NCBI GenBank assembly: GCA_030268105.1
Contig: BSDZ01000028.1
Location: 372,001-436,000, forward strand
From: Volvox africanus
Lineage: Eukaryota; Chlorophyta; Chlorophyceae; Chlamydomonadales; Volvocaceae
Direction of reading: 5' to 3'
DNA: 64,000 bases
Each line of letters begins with the position of its first letter. Positions within the stretch are counted from its first letter, which is position 1. A program made the translations under genes and the position numbers. This document shows, piece after piece, positions 1-18,069 of this stretch. The notes below the pieces were generated by a model. That model was not told the DNA's origin. It saw only the letters and a program-made list of their open reading frames with translations, and did not search any database.

Positions 1-219
1 GAACCAAACAAATACACATTGACGTGGAGGATTGGGATGAGTGGATGAGGGCGTCCTGCCTCTAGCACACCAGGGAGAGCAGGACGGCTCCGCAGCCCAG
101 GTTAGGATAGTTTGCCGCTGCTGGTGAGGAATGCCACCACCACCACCATCACCATCTTGTAACGCTTACGTACGCACACAGAGAGTAAGTAATCTGCGCG
201 CCAAACGGCTCCAACGTAC

Positions 220-7497
<7,278 letters not shown>

Positions 7498-9044
7498 CGC
7501 GCCCTAAGCACCAGCAAGTTTTCATAAACTCTTGTTGCAGGTTTTGGTGCCTGTGCTGCGGGCCCGTTGTCACTTCCGCTTACTGTCACGGCTGTTGGCG
7601 GGTCATTGCTCACTGTATGCAGTAAGAATCTGAAAATTACGGATAGTTTATTCAATGTTTCATTGTTTTCATTTTTGATTAAGTCACATCAGTGCTGCAG
7701 TGTGAGGAAACAGGAGGGGTGTCGTTTACGTCCGGATGTCGTTTACATCCTGCCGTCCACTTTTGTTACTGAGTCATAAATTGTTAAGAGATACATCCAA
7801 TAAGCACGCGTTTTTGCTCTAAGGGACAGAGCTACATGCGTTTTACATGTTGACCTGTAAAGTACGTTCGTGCCCTTCTTTTCGCAAGCCTTTCAACTTA
7901 AATCGGCCGTATCTACGTACAAACAGCAAAACAGATCACGATTCAACTCATTTTAACGTATATACCAGCTTGTATTTGCCTGTACAGCCTGTATTTGCCT
8001 GTACCAGCCAGGAGCCGTATTTATTATCGCCGATGCATGCATATATGTATATTGTCGCATGAGCAGTAGTCCGCGATATAGGACTAAAGCCCTTTCTACG
8101 ACATAGTTGGCTGGGGATCTTGGGACGGAGTTCTGTAGGACAAATCGTGACAAAGCAGAGATTAGGAAGTACCTGGACGTGGGACACTTGGACCATCCTC
8201 TGCGCCTATGGACATAAACTGGTCCTAGCTGGTAAAGGACCTAGTAGGTGCGAGGCAACTGAGTAATCGCTCGTAATCGCCGCGGAAAACTACTACGCGG
8301 TACCACGTAGACATTCTCTTGTAGCTTTGCATATTCGAATAGGATAATTTAAATAAGCCAGGCGTAACATTTGAACGAAATTAACATAATGATGATTCCG
8401 GGATTACCATTGAAACGTTTCGTATAACGGTTAACTATAGTGAGCGACCGCGAACGGAGCGCGAACTAAAGAGTAACATGAAAAAAATGTGGTAATATAA
8501 AGGAATTTTAATGATTAAATAATAATATGTCATTTTACTCTAGAAGCAGAAATTTTTTTTCTGCTTCTAGAGTAAACTTTCCGCTATGACTAAGTGACCG
8601 TGACTTTATGACTCCAATTTATGACCCTGTAAGTAACGGCTCACGCCGCCACTCCAGGGATACGACGAACAACATAGAACAGCCCTCTGCGATGCAGGGT
8701 AAAAAATAATAACCTGGAGGGGACTTAGGCAGACAGAGGCACATGAATCACGGCCTTGGACTGAACTCTGTCCCGAAAGCTTTTGCTTGGCGGGTCGTAC
8801 TCGTCCTGAGACTTATTGGTCTAACCATTGCTTAATAACGCGAAGCTAGTTTTGGGTTGCGCCCTGCAACATACTCATGGCAGTTACAATCAGGCACAAT
8901 GAAATGCTCCCTCAAAATTATGTTAAGCGGGGTCCTACGCCGCCGGGTACGCCTAGAGGTAATATTTTTAATCCTGCTGTGTCAGAGTGAACCGAGAGAG
9001 TGTCAAGAGGTAGGAAGCAAGAGTTGCTGCGGCAGCCAGGTTAC
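7498..9044. other. Intergenic region upstream of the receptor kinase gene
   Basis: No supported gene. It should contain the minus-strand promoter of the receptor kinase near 7500-7800, but I see no clear core element. Short frames here have no family features. It contains the perfect hairpin at 8534-8576. Confidence 0.5.
8534..8576. repeat. Perfect 19-bp inverted repeat with 5-nt T loop
   Basis: Arm 8534-8552 (tttactctagaagcagaaa) and its exact reverse complement 8558-8576 flank ttttt. There are no mismatches. It is isolated in AT-rich intergenic DNA, with no adjacent gene end, so a terminator or histone-type 3' stem-loop role has no support. A short foldback element is possible. Confidence 0.9.
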
Positions 9045-9978
9045 CTTATAGGGGCTCAGTGTAACTGGCTCCAAACAGCGCCAAACAGCCTCTAACCGCC
9101 TGTTATGCCATGTTCACAACTGCTACACCCACCCCTCATAAGTTGGTAGGGCAAACGATCTGCGGTTGAAGGGATGCAGATATTCACATGGGAGGTGAGA
9201 TGTTTTATTATATGCTCTATCCGTGCATTCATCCCAGACCGTCAAAGGTTTAGAAAGGATCACATAAGGGGGCCGAGGAAGACCTCAGCATCAACATTGG
9301 TTTGCCTACATATGATTGAGGTGTTAGCAAAAATTGCCCATCAACATTTTTCCTGTCAGCACACTATTGTACGCACAAATGCGTTCTCTCTTGCCTGCTG
9401 CCCCCGCTGGCTACAATTCGTCAGCTACATTATTTTGCTACATTATTTAGCTTGTGATGTGATACGAAGGCTATTGAAATGAATTGCCAACGTGGGAATT
9501 ATTTATCCAGCCTTGTCTGAGTGTCATTCGTTTTTTTTATGTGTGAGTCAGCCAGCAGCCAGCCTAAGCCAAAGTCCAAATCTCTTTGTCAATGTTTTAT
9601 ACTTATATTTAATTTATTGTCAACGCAGGCAAGAGAGAACGCATTTGTGCGTACAATAGTGTGCTGACAGGAAAAATGTTGATGGGCAATTTTTGCTAAC
9701 ACCTCAATCGTATGTAGGCAAACCAATGTTGATGCTGAGGTCTTCCTCGGCCCCCTTATGTGATCCTTTCTAAACCTTTGACGGTCTGGGATGAATGCAC
9801 GGATAGAGCATATAATAAAACATCTCACCTCCCATGTGAATATCTGCATCCCTTCAACCGCAGATCGTTTGCCCTACCAACTTATGAGGGGTGGGTGTAG
9901 CAGTTGTTAACATGGCATAACAGGCGGTTAGAGGCTGTTTGGCGCTGTTTGGAGCCAGTTACACTGAGCCCCTATAAG
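9045..9978. mobile_element. Foldback/MITE-like element with 354-bp terminal inverted repeats
   Basis: The left arm 9045-9398 and right arm 9625-9978 are reverse complements over their whole length with only a few substitutions (for example ttcacaac against ttaacaac, and atatgattg against atacgattg). A 226-bp unique centre (9399-9624) separates them. Near-identical arms suggest recent insertion or gene conversion. Identical frames in opposite directions are mirror copies of the arms, not genes. The centre encodes no transposase, so it would be non-autonomous. I could not identify a convincing target-site duplication; arm ends are set where complementarity stops. Confidence 0.85.
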
Positions 9979-11052
9979 TTGGTGGGGTAAGGTTAGAGAT
10001 TGTACGATGGGACGACCACGCAAATATGATCATACCATCGTACCGTACTACCTTTCACATCATTATTACCCGTGTTATTGTATCTGCACTGTATAGCATG
10101 GATCCCACCTCCCCCCAACTAACCAATAACGAAAAACAAACGAAAGACCATGTTCACAAATAAATACATCATCACTACCAGATATGCACAGACCAAAATA
10201 GAGGCATTTAAAATTTTCCCATCTCGGAAAGACCTTTACTTAACCAGGTCGCCCAAACACAGGTTCAATAAAGCTTGGCGATGACTTAATGGAGGGCCCC
10301 TCCTCACCCACTCACCCATCCATCACCCACTTACCCTACAACAATAACAATCACAACTTACCTCCCCCCACTACCACCGGCACCCCGCCATCACTTCATG
10401 CCGCTAAAGCAATTCATTTGCTGAATTCGTGCGTCCACCAGCTAGCCATGCTCCGGCCGCACGCAGCCGTAGCACAGATACCGCAGTACTACAGTCGTAC
10501 GATAGCCATGCAATCCTTATCCTTACGCCTATTAATTGCCGCGATATGGCGGGGCTACATGCAAAACACCAGCCCGCATATTGATTGATTATAATAATTA
10601 TGAAACCGTATGAAACATTTTAGCATATCATTCAAAAACATTTTTACCCATATCCATACCCACCATCACCGCCGTACAGCGGCCCCTAACAAACCTCCGT
10701 AAGTGGACCGAGAGGGCCTCTGTCCTACACCCCCTTTTTCCTGGCGTTTGCTTTGCGTTCATATTGACAGGATTTGCTTCTACGCCTTCAAATTCGGAGC
10801 TACAGGGGAGAAGGGTCCTTTTGTAAACCTAGGTCTCTGCGTGCAAGAGTGTGTGTGTATGTGTGTGTGTGTGCGTGTGTGTTCGCCCTCGTTACACCTC
10901 GTTGCCCGCCATCCATCCTGTAGCCTCCCTCCCTCGTTCCTAAGCCTTAACCCAAGCAAGTCTCCCCCCCTTCCAGCGGGGCTGAAATCCTCCGTCCCTG
11001 CCTAAAATGAAACATCCCCACCCAACCCTAAGCCCACACAGCCAGTCCGTGT
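9979..11052. other. Intergenic region, 3' side of the stromal-protein gene
   Basis: No gene supported. It includes a short GT-rich run near 10854-10882. A TGTAA motif on the minus strand at 10896-10892, about 157 nt past the stop codon at 11053, is a plausible polyadenylation signal for the minus-strand gene at 11053-15149, because TGTAA is the usual volvocine signal. Confidence 0.5.
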
Positions 11053-14000
11053 TTACGCCGCCTGGATGAAGTTGGCCACGTCGCTGAGCCCCGCCTCCTG
11101 GTACGCCTCCGTCAGGGGCGCCCGGATATCGTCATAGGAGATGAGGTCGCCCGCCACCACCCGGTTCATGAGGGAGTTGGCGCGCTCCAGTGCCAGCTGC
11201 GTAAGTAGGGGTTTTGGTGAGTAAGGGTAGTGAGAGCTGGGAAGCACCAGGGCAAGAGAGGGCTCAGTGGGGGGATCGGAGAAGCTAAAACACAAACATA
11301 AACATCTACATATTGATTATTAAATGCATACATGTATACTAAATACGCAAATAAATAAATACATAAATAAATAATACCTGTTTGGTGGTTTTCGGCTCTC
11401 GGTAGTTGAACCGGTTGACAGTTGCCGAAGCTGCTGCAGCTGCTTCCTCGCTCAAAAGGTACATAACCCGCTCCGCATCCACGGGTAGGGCGGCGGTGGT
11501 GGCGACAGCGGCAAAGGGGGCTCGGAGGGTCCACCAGGGCAACCGCAAGCTCATGCTGCGTGTACCCAAACACACACACTGCCACGTTACTTCCTTACAG
11601 GAACGTAAAAAGAGCGACTGTACGATACTCGGATGGATTTGCGTTGCTTCACCATGCAATTCCCGTACATTCGTGCACCGCATTCAGCTCCGTGAACCGT
11701 GTTCGAACGTAGTGTACGGCAATCTCATCATTTAGCCCTGAACGCTCCGAAACCAACACCCGTTCTTCGCCACTCTACCTCATCGATCCCTCAACCAACA
11801 CCCACCGTGCCATGTCGCGCGCCTCCTCATGCCGACCCAGGTTGCCGTACACCTCGGATGCGAACTCGTACGGCCGACCCCAACCGGGGAAGTGGTTGCC
11901 TCGCATGTACCATTCGGCGGCCACCATTGCGGAGGTCTGGGGGACTCCAGGACGAGTACGTGTGTGTGTACGTGTGTATGTGTATGTATGTGTGTATGTA
12001 TATGTGTGTATGTGTATGTGTACGTGTACGTGAGTGGCTGGATGGAGGGGAGATTGAGTGCCTGAGCGGGTCTGTAAATGCTTACTTTGCTTACAGTAAC
12101 CATTTAAAGGCTTACTAGATGCACCCTACCCGTAGATTGCATTCCCCTGCCTCTCCCCCCTCCTCCCCCCCTCTTATCCCCTCCCCCCCCTCTTATCCCC
12201 TCCCCCTCCCCCTCCCCCCCATTTATCCCCTCCCCCTCCCCCTCCCCCTCCCCCTCCCCCTCCCCCTCCCCCTCCCCCTCCCCCTCCCCCCCTTTATCCC
12301 CTCCCCCTCCCCCTCCCCCCCTTTCATCCCCTCCCCCTCCCCCTCCCCCTCCCCCTCCCCCTCCCCCCCTTTTATCCCCACCCTCCCCCTCCCCCTCCCC
12401 CTCCCCCTCAGAGAGACCCGCTCACCGGATCACTCCGACTGAGGTGAGCCAAGGCCAGCCCCTCACAGATGTCAGGGAACATGCCGGCCTTGCGAATCAA
12501 GTACACCGTGAGGCTTTGTTGGTGCCCGCCGCTCTGAGCCGCCCCCCCCGCCGCCGGAGAGGAGGAAGAGGTGCTCGTACGGCCGGCTCCGAAACCCACC
12601 GCCTCCACGTCCCCACTGCGGAAGAGCCCATCCGCATCGCCCCCAGCGGCGTCCGCGAGCGGGCGGTCAGCTGCAGCCCCGGCGGCGGCCGACGCGGCCA
12701 AATCCTCTTCTGCTAGCAGCCTGGTATGTACGACATACGACACGGCATGACGTACATTACGTTACTTTAGCTTCCAAGATGCCATCACCAAGCACATACG
12801 GCATACGGTACTATGCGAAATGAAGTGATCCGTGCGTCGGAACGTCCTCCTCGCTGCCCTTAACGTTGGTATAGTCTCCAACACACCACATACAATGTAC
12901 GGGAGTTCTGTACGGAAAACGACTATGTGCTACATATATCGGTGATGGAAGAAGTAGATGTGTGTGAATCTCCAGATTATAGTTGAGCGAATCGGTCAAT
13001 CCACCAACACATCGCATTACATGATAACTCATCATCATCATCACGAAAACTCCAACCCCTTGAAGATTAGAAGGCAGAAGCATGAGCTCCCGAAGAGACC
13101 CCCCGGCTGGACAGGGTTGTTCCAGCACCGTCAGCGTGTTTTTCTCATCTTCCTCACCCACTATTTGCTGCTTGCTGTTTGCTTGCCTCCACCCACCTCT
13201 CCACCCACCCCAACACCCGCACTTGACCTCACACCAAGGATCTGGAACCTGACCTCCCCCCTCCCCGCACTCCGTCAGGCACCTCCCACCTACCGGTGCA
13301 GATACTCGTCAACACTGCGAGCGACCAGCGTCATTCCGACCGACCCACGGGTCATGCACACAACTGGCAGCAGCATATTCTGCGGAATACATATGAACCA
13401 TGGAACGCACAGCGCTTAGCCTCAGGGTAGTGAGGCACAGGGTAGAGCCGGACCGGGGCGCACATGGGAACGTGAGGGAGTGGAGTGAAGTGGAAGGGAA
13501 GAGAGTGGAGTGGAGGGGATAGGACGGGATGGGAAGAGATGTGAAAGGAAGAGAGTGGAAGGGCAAAAAGACTATACTATTGGAGTCGAGGCCAGAACCG
13601 AATCTCCCACCACCTGATCCGTACTCTTTTACCACATGAAGTATTTACGCCTCACCCCCCCTCTCCCCTCCTCCCCACCGGCCTCCAAAACGACGTACAC
13701 AATTCATCGTGCTGTGCTGTGCTGTGGCGCACTTTTGCCATTAAAAGAAAAGATATTGACGGGTACGTCATGACGTCATAGAATACATGAACATATGTTC
13801 ACGTTCGTACCTTGAACTGAGAGGGTTCCGGCCAACGCAGCAGGCATGTCACATCCTCTCCTCGTGCCGAGAGCGGAACCAGCAGGGGGTGCAGGCCGCG
13901 GCGGTCCGAAGGGGACAAGGAGGTGCCGCCCTTGGCCTCCAGTACCTGAAGCAGCGGGTCGACTTGTGGGTTACCTCTCACTATCTTCAGGTGCTCGGAG

Positions 14001-15149
14001 GTGCATCCCAACGTATACCTGCTTTTTAACATGGCAGTAAAACCTATTCCTGGAAATTCTCCAGATTCGTCAAAACATACGGCCCAAAAAACAGTAGACA
14101 GACTTAGTATGACAGATTGCCCGACCAAGGTGCAGGGGGAGGGGGAGGGGAGGGGGAGGGGAGGAAAAGAAGATTATGACAGAATGTCAACGTCAACTCC
14201 ATGCCACGTCACGTCACGCTGGCGCTGTGTTTTCCTCACCCGCATCAACCCTTGGAGTCGTTTCGGTGTTTGCGACACAGCAATCTCCTCCAGGAATACG
14301 GCAGTTTCTGGATGCGAGAGGCAGGTGTGAAGGGGAGGGAGAGGGGCACGTGGAAGAGACGGTGAGATATATAGAGATGGTGGGCAAGATGGAAGGATGG
14401 AAAGAAACAGAAGTACTGGTGGTGCTAGTTGATGGTGTTGATAACAGCTGTGGTATTGATGGCACAGTTGCGGTGGTTGAGATCGTGTGGATGGTGGTGG
14501 TGGCGGAAGAGACTAATGTAGTTTACGTCTGGGCCGGATGGCGGGTAAATAGCCTTGATGAAATGGGGAAGAAGCGACGAATGTCGCATTCTAACCAGTA
14601 CGGCTATGTAGGCGGCCTGGACGAAAGGGCGACGTGATAATCCGTGTTTATGGCCTTCACACAATGAGGGCCCTTCACTGCGTGCGGCATACAAGCCTTA
14701 TTCAGTTACCACGCCATCTTCAGTTAAACAGTTAAGCAGTTACACAGAACAGGGAACATGGAATTTCTGAGGAGAAGTTCCAGGGGAAGGGTCGAGCGAG
14801 AGCATGTACGTAGCGGCACAGGTCAAGGTCAACGCACACAGGTTGCGCTTAAAACCTCAACCTAAACGTCTAACTTTGAGGCGCAACCAAATAAGGCTAA
14901 CGATTGATGTAGCAACCGTCTGTCGGCATGCCTCGTGCCAACGCGTCAGTGTCGATCGGTTAACGCAGCGCCGGAGTGGGTTTCAGGGAGAAGGGCGACT
15001 AGAGACGATCGCTCACCTGTCATCGCTTTACTTTCAATATTCCGACTCCTAGCGCATCCTCCAGCAGGCTGGACGCTGAAGGTGTGATTCCGCTGGAATC
15101 GTTGAGAGCGGAAGTGAGCGCGGCTTACGCCGCGCAAGCAAGTGCTCAT
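11053..15149 (-). CDS. Conserved plastid stromal protein of unknown function
   Basis: Eight exons: 15149-15017, 14307-14240, 13984-13811, 13379-13294, 12720-12426, 11936-11806, 11555-11378, 11196-11053; total 1209 nt, 402 residues, all junctions in phase. The first exon (MSTCLRGVSRAHFRSQRFQR...) is rich in Ser/Arg and lacks acidic residues near the start, as in algal chloroplast transit peptides. The mature part includes TAVFLEEIAVSQTPKRL, VTCLLRWPEPSQF, KAGMFPDICEGLALAHLSRS, EWYMRGNHFPGWGRPYEF and a C-terminal ISYDDIRAPLTEAYQEAG. An Ala/Gly-rich insert sits in exon 5. From memory it resembles a land-plant stromal protein (Arabidopsis At1g16080 type) with no assigned activity; this is not verified. 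The helical, repeat-like C-terminal half suggests protein binding. The exon 3 start (13984 or 13993) is the weakest boundary. Confidence 0.88.
12150..12409. repeat. C-rich (TCCCCC)n microsatellite
   Basis: An interrupted hexamer tract of TCCCCC with TTTATCC interruptions, in the intron between exons 12720-12426 and 11936-11806 of the minus-strand stromal-protein gene. On the transcribed sense it is G-rich and could form quadruplexes. Confidence 0.9.
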
Positions 15150-15487
15150 ACTGAGGTATATCTGAAAGTGAGGCCTTGCAAAATGGGTGAAATGCAAGCC
15201 CAGTGCTGCAGAACACACAGTGTTGCGAAAGGAATGCTCGTAGAGTTTCCGGCTAGACTCGCTACCTCAACAGAAATACCACTCAATAAAATATATTCAG
15301 TACCACGGTTTGGCGTAGTAATGGAGTTCAAATTGCATCAGTCGATGCGTGTACGGCGAAGAACACTCTACGGCAATAGGTTGGTGATGGAGATAAAACC
15401 ATCCGATTTGCACATTTTGTAGTATCAAAGGGGCATCTGCCTTATCCCTCGTCTTCAGAACGCAGGATTCCTGGCAGGCGACGGTGA
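15150..15487. promoter_or_regulatory. Short divergent (bidirectional) promoter interval
   Basis: Only 338 bp separate the start codon of the minus-strand stromal-protein gene (15149) from that of the plus-strand FMN hydrolase gene (15488). Both products carry transit-peptide-like N termini, so a shared promoter for plastid proteins is likely. AT-rich aataaaatatat at about 15285-15296 could serve as a core element. I infer the promoter function from gene arrangement alone. Confidence 0.55.
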
Positions 15488-18069
15488 ATGCTGCCCAGCT
15501 GTTTTGGGCTCAGGTGTCAGGGCAGGCTAGCGAGTAAATGGAATAGGTGAGCAAGAAGAGCTTGACAGGGCGATTATGAAATTATTAGGTTTTAGGCTCA
15601 GCTAAATGCTTCTCTTGTGTTGCAGACGGCCGCCGCCTGGAACATCATACGTGCGCTGCAAAGCAATGGCGGATTTGGAAAAGATACGTCCTGTGATCTT
15701 GTTGGATATTATGGTAAGTCAGGTCATTCTTGCCTGGCAAGTAGTGTGAGAGCTATTTAGGCCGACCGGCCGGTCTCCTGTTTCTTTGAACAGGACACTG
15801 TGGTCTATGATCCTTTCTTCCACGAGATGCCCGTCTTCTTTGGCATGTGAGCTTGGCGCTGGAGCTGAGAGTTTTTTGGTGGCAAATACAGTCCCTTTAT
15901 CTTGCGCCTTGTAGGTCTTTCAAGGAGCTACTAAGTTCCAAGCATCCAACTGCGTGGATTGAGTTTGAATGTGGATCCATTCATGAAGATGAACTATTGG
16001 CGAAATTCTTTGCGGACGGGCGAAAAGTCGATGGCGCTGCCCTTAAGGACATGGTGGTGGGTGCTCAGTATCAATCATCAAAATGTTGGCTATATATATA
16101 CTATCAACCAAGTCGTGTGGTGCAGGGAAGGGTTACTTCCGAACTGTCTGGTGGGCGAATGGGCGCGCAGCCCCTGCGCTGGTGATTCGTTAGTGCAGGA
16201 CAGACCGGTTGCTGCTGGTAATTCATGCATCGGTGACCCAAATGGCCTTGCAAAATCGCCTGTGTAGTCGGCGAATCCCCTTATTGCCGCGCCGTTTCGC
16301 ATTAGCGTATGTCGCTGTGGCAGGGAAATTGCTGGACAGAACAAGGCATAAAGCTGTCACATGAATCGCGGGGGGCCTAGGCAGTGTACCTGCCGACCCA
16401 TACGCTGATAAGTTTTCTTCTCCCGACTACGCGTCCCTGTCCGATCTATTTCTATTCATTTCAATTTATCCGTTCTATTCCCGTCAAGGTCACGAGCTTT
16501 CGTTTATCTCGCTACTGCGTCGCGAGGTTTCCGATGTTTCCTTGACATATTAAGGCTTACTTGCAATTCTCGCCAATTCACATGGCATTATGTCATCGTT
16601 TCTAAAATTCAGCAACTGGCTCTTTTATTTTTACAAGCATGACAAACTTTCTCATTCGGCCTGTAATGAAGTTGCTGTAATCGCCCCCTTGGTCCGTACA
16701 TTCTGTCGCTAGGTGTCCAAATACCGATATCTTGACGGCATGGAGCCATTACTGAGGCGACTTAAAGCCGCAGGCTTTGAGTTGCACGCCATGTCCAACT
16801 ACCCCGCCTGGTTCCGCCTCATCGAGGAAAAGCTGCGTCCCTCGGATTACCTGCACTGGACCTTCGTGTCGTGCGAAGGGCCCATGAAGGTGGGTATGAG
16901 GGTGTTAGCTGACATGATATCCGAGTGAGAAATGAGCTGAGGAAAGGAATAGGTTGTAAGTTAAAGAAGATCGAGTGATTTCGTGTGAAAAGAGTGTTTA
17001 AGAATCACTACACACGCGCTTTATCATCGGCGTCTCGGCAATGGCAGGAGTAGTGTGTTTAGGTCTCAGGTCATCACCGTCAGATTGTTGTTAGTTGAAG
17101 AAGAAAACTCACGATGCGTCCATTACCACTGCATGATTCGTTGCATGTCGAGCACTGCATGCGGCGATGGAGGGGAGAGTGGTGAGGGAGCGTGTGTTGC
17201 ACTGCTTGGCTGGCCATATGTTCGGCCCACTCTGGAAGGAAATGATGATTTTCTGCCATCTTGAGGGGCAGCCTAAGACTGGCCCCACATATGAAAACAA
17301 TCACGAACTTGAACGCTTGGCTTCTGATTCCTTCCGGCTGGCTTGCATGTTACACAACCTTGCACGTTTGCCGTGCTGGCCATTTCTTACTGTGGTGCCG
17401 TGTCGTAACTTTTGGTGCAAGAACAAAATCATCACAAAAATTGTCACTCCCTTAGATAATATCGTGGACCGTTGTGTACGGCATTACGTTCTTGTCTTGA
17501 CCATCCTAATGCTTTAATATTTACCCTATCATGACACTAAACGGCAGGAGTCCTACGTGGAGCCTTTGCACACACGTATATTTATATATGTACATGTATG
17601 TATACACAAACTTAACTTCCCGCCAACAGCTAGCTACTTGTCACGTACGGCTGAGTTATATGTGTCCCCCTCGGTGTTCAGGGCCTACGGAAACCATCTG
17701 CTGAGGCCTTTGAGGTCTGCGTGAAGACCCTGGATCTGCCTCGAGAGAACCTCATCTTTGTGGATGATCGCAAGGTGCGACCGCAACCCCGTCACGTGTC
17801 GTGGCATCCATGCCCCCCGCCCTAACTCGCCGAGCATTTGCTGTGGACTTCATTTCTTTGAGAAATTGCACGCTCTTGACACTGTTCGCCATTTGTTTGT
17901 TTGTTTGTTATTTACTTGGGGTATTTTAATTTGCGATTCATATTGTTCCTCACTTCGGATGGAACAGGTGAACGTGGAGGCTGCATGTGCAGTGGGCCTG
18001 GATGGTATCCTGTTCCAAGGCGCAGGAGCGTTGGAGGCGGAGCTGATGCGTCGGGGCCTTTCATTCTAA
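15488..18069 (+). CDS. FHY1: Chloroplast HAD-family flavin mononucleotide hydrolase (FHy1-like)
   Basis: Seven exons: 15488-15546, 15626-15713, 15794-15846, 15915-16056, 16713-16889, 17682-17774, 17968-18069; total 714 nt, 237 residues, continuous frame to TAA. The product would dephosphorylate FMN to riboflavin, or the related 5-amino-6-(5-phosphoribitylamino)uracil, in the plastid. The first 33 residues (MLPSCFGLRCQ..., ending VRCKAMA) look like a transit peptide. HAD motifs: LLDIMDTVVYDP (motif I; DxMDT in place of the usual DxDxT, as I recall for plant FHy1), HAMSNYPAWF (motif II), LRKPSAEAF (motif III Lys) and LIFVDDRK (motif IV). The cap segment includes KHPTAWIEFECGSI and LDGMEPLLRRL. 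A TGTAA signal lies at 18247-18251. Exon 4 could end 3 nt earlier (GTG repeats at the donor). Confidence 0.93.

Noticed and set aside
9174..9849. Two near-identical 85-100 residue proteins in opposite directions
   Set aside because: They are mirror copies in the two arms of the foldback element, with no known domain and no GC-rich codon bias.
15054..15152. Plus-strand exon-like frame (contains LRAEVSAAYAAQASAH)
   Set aside because: The opposite strand encodes the transit-peptide exon of the stromal-protein gene with ATG and GTGAGC donor. The plus frame ends in the wrong phase for the FMN hydrolase exon 15626-15713.
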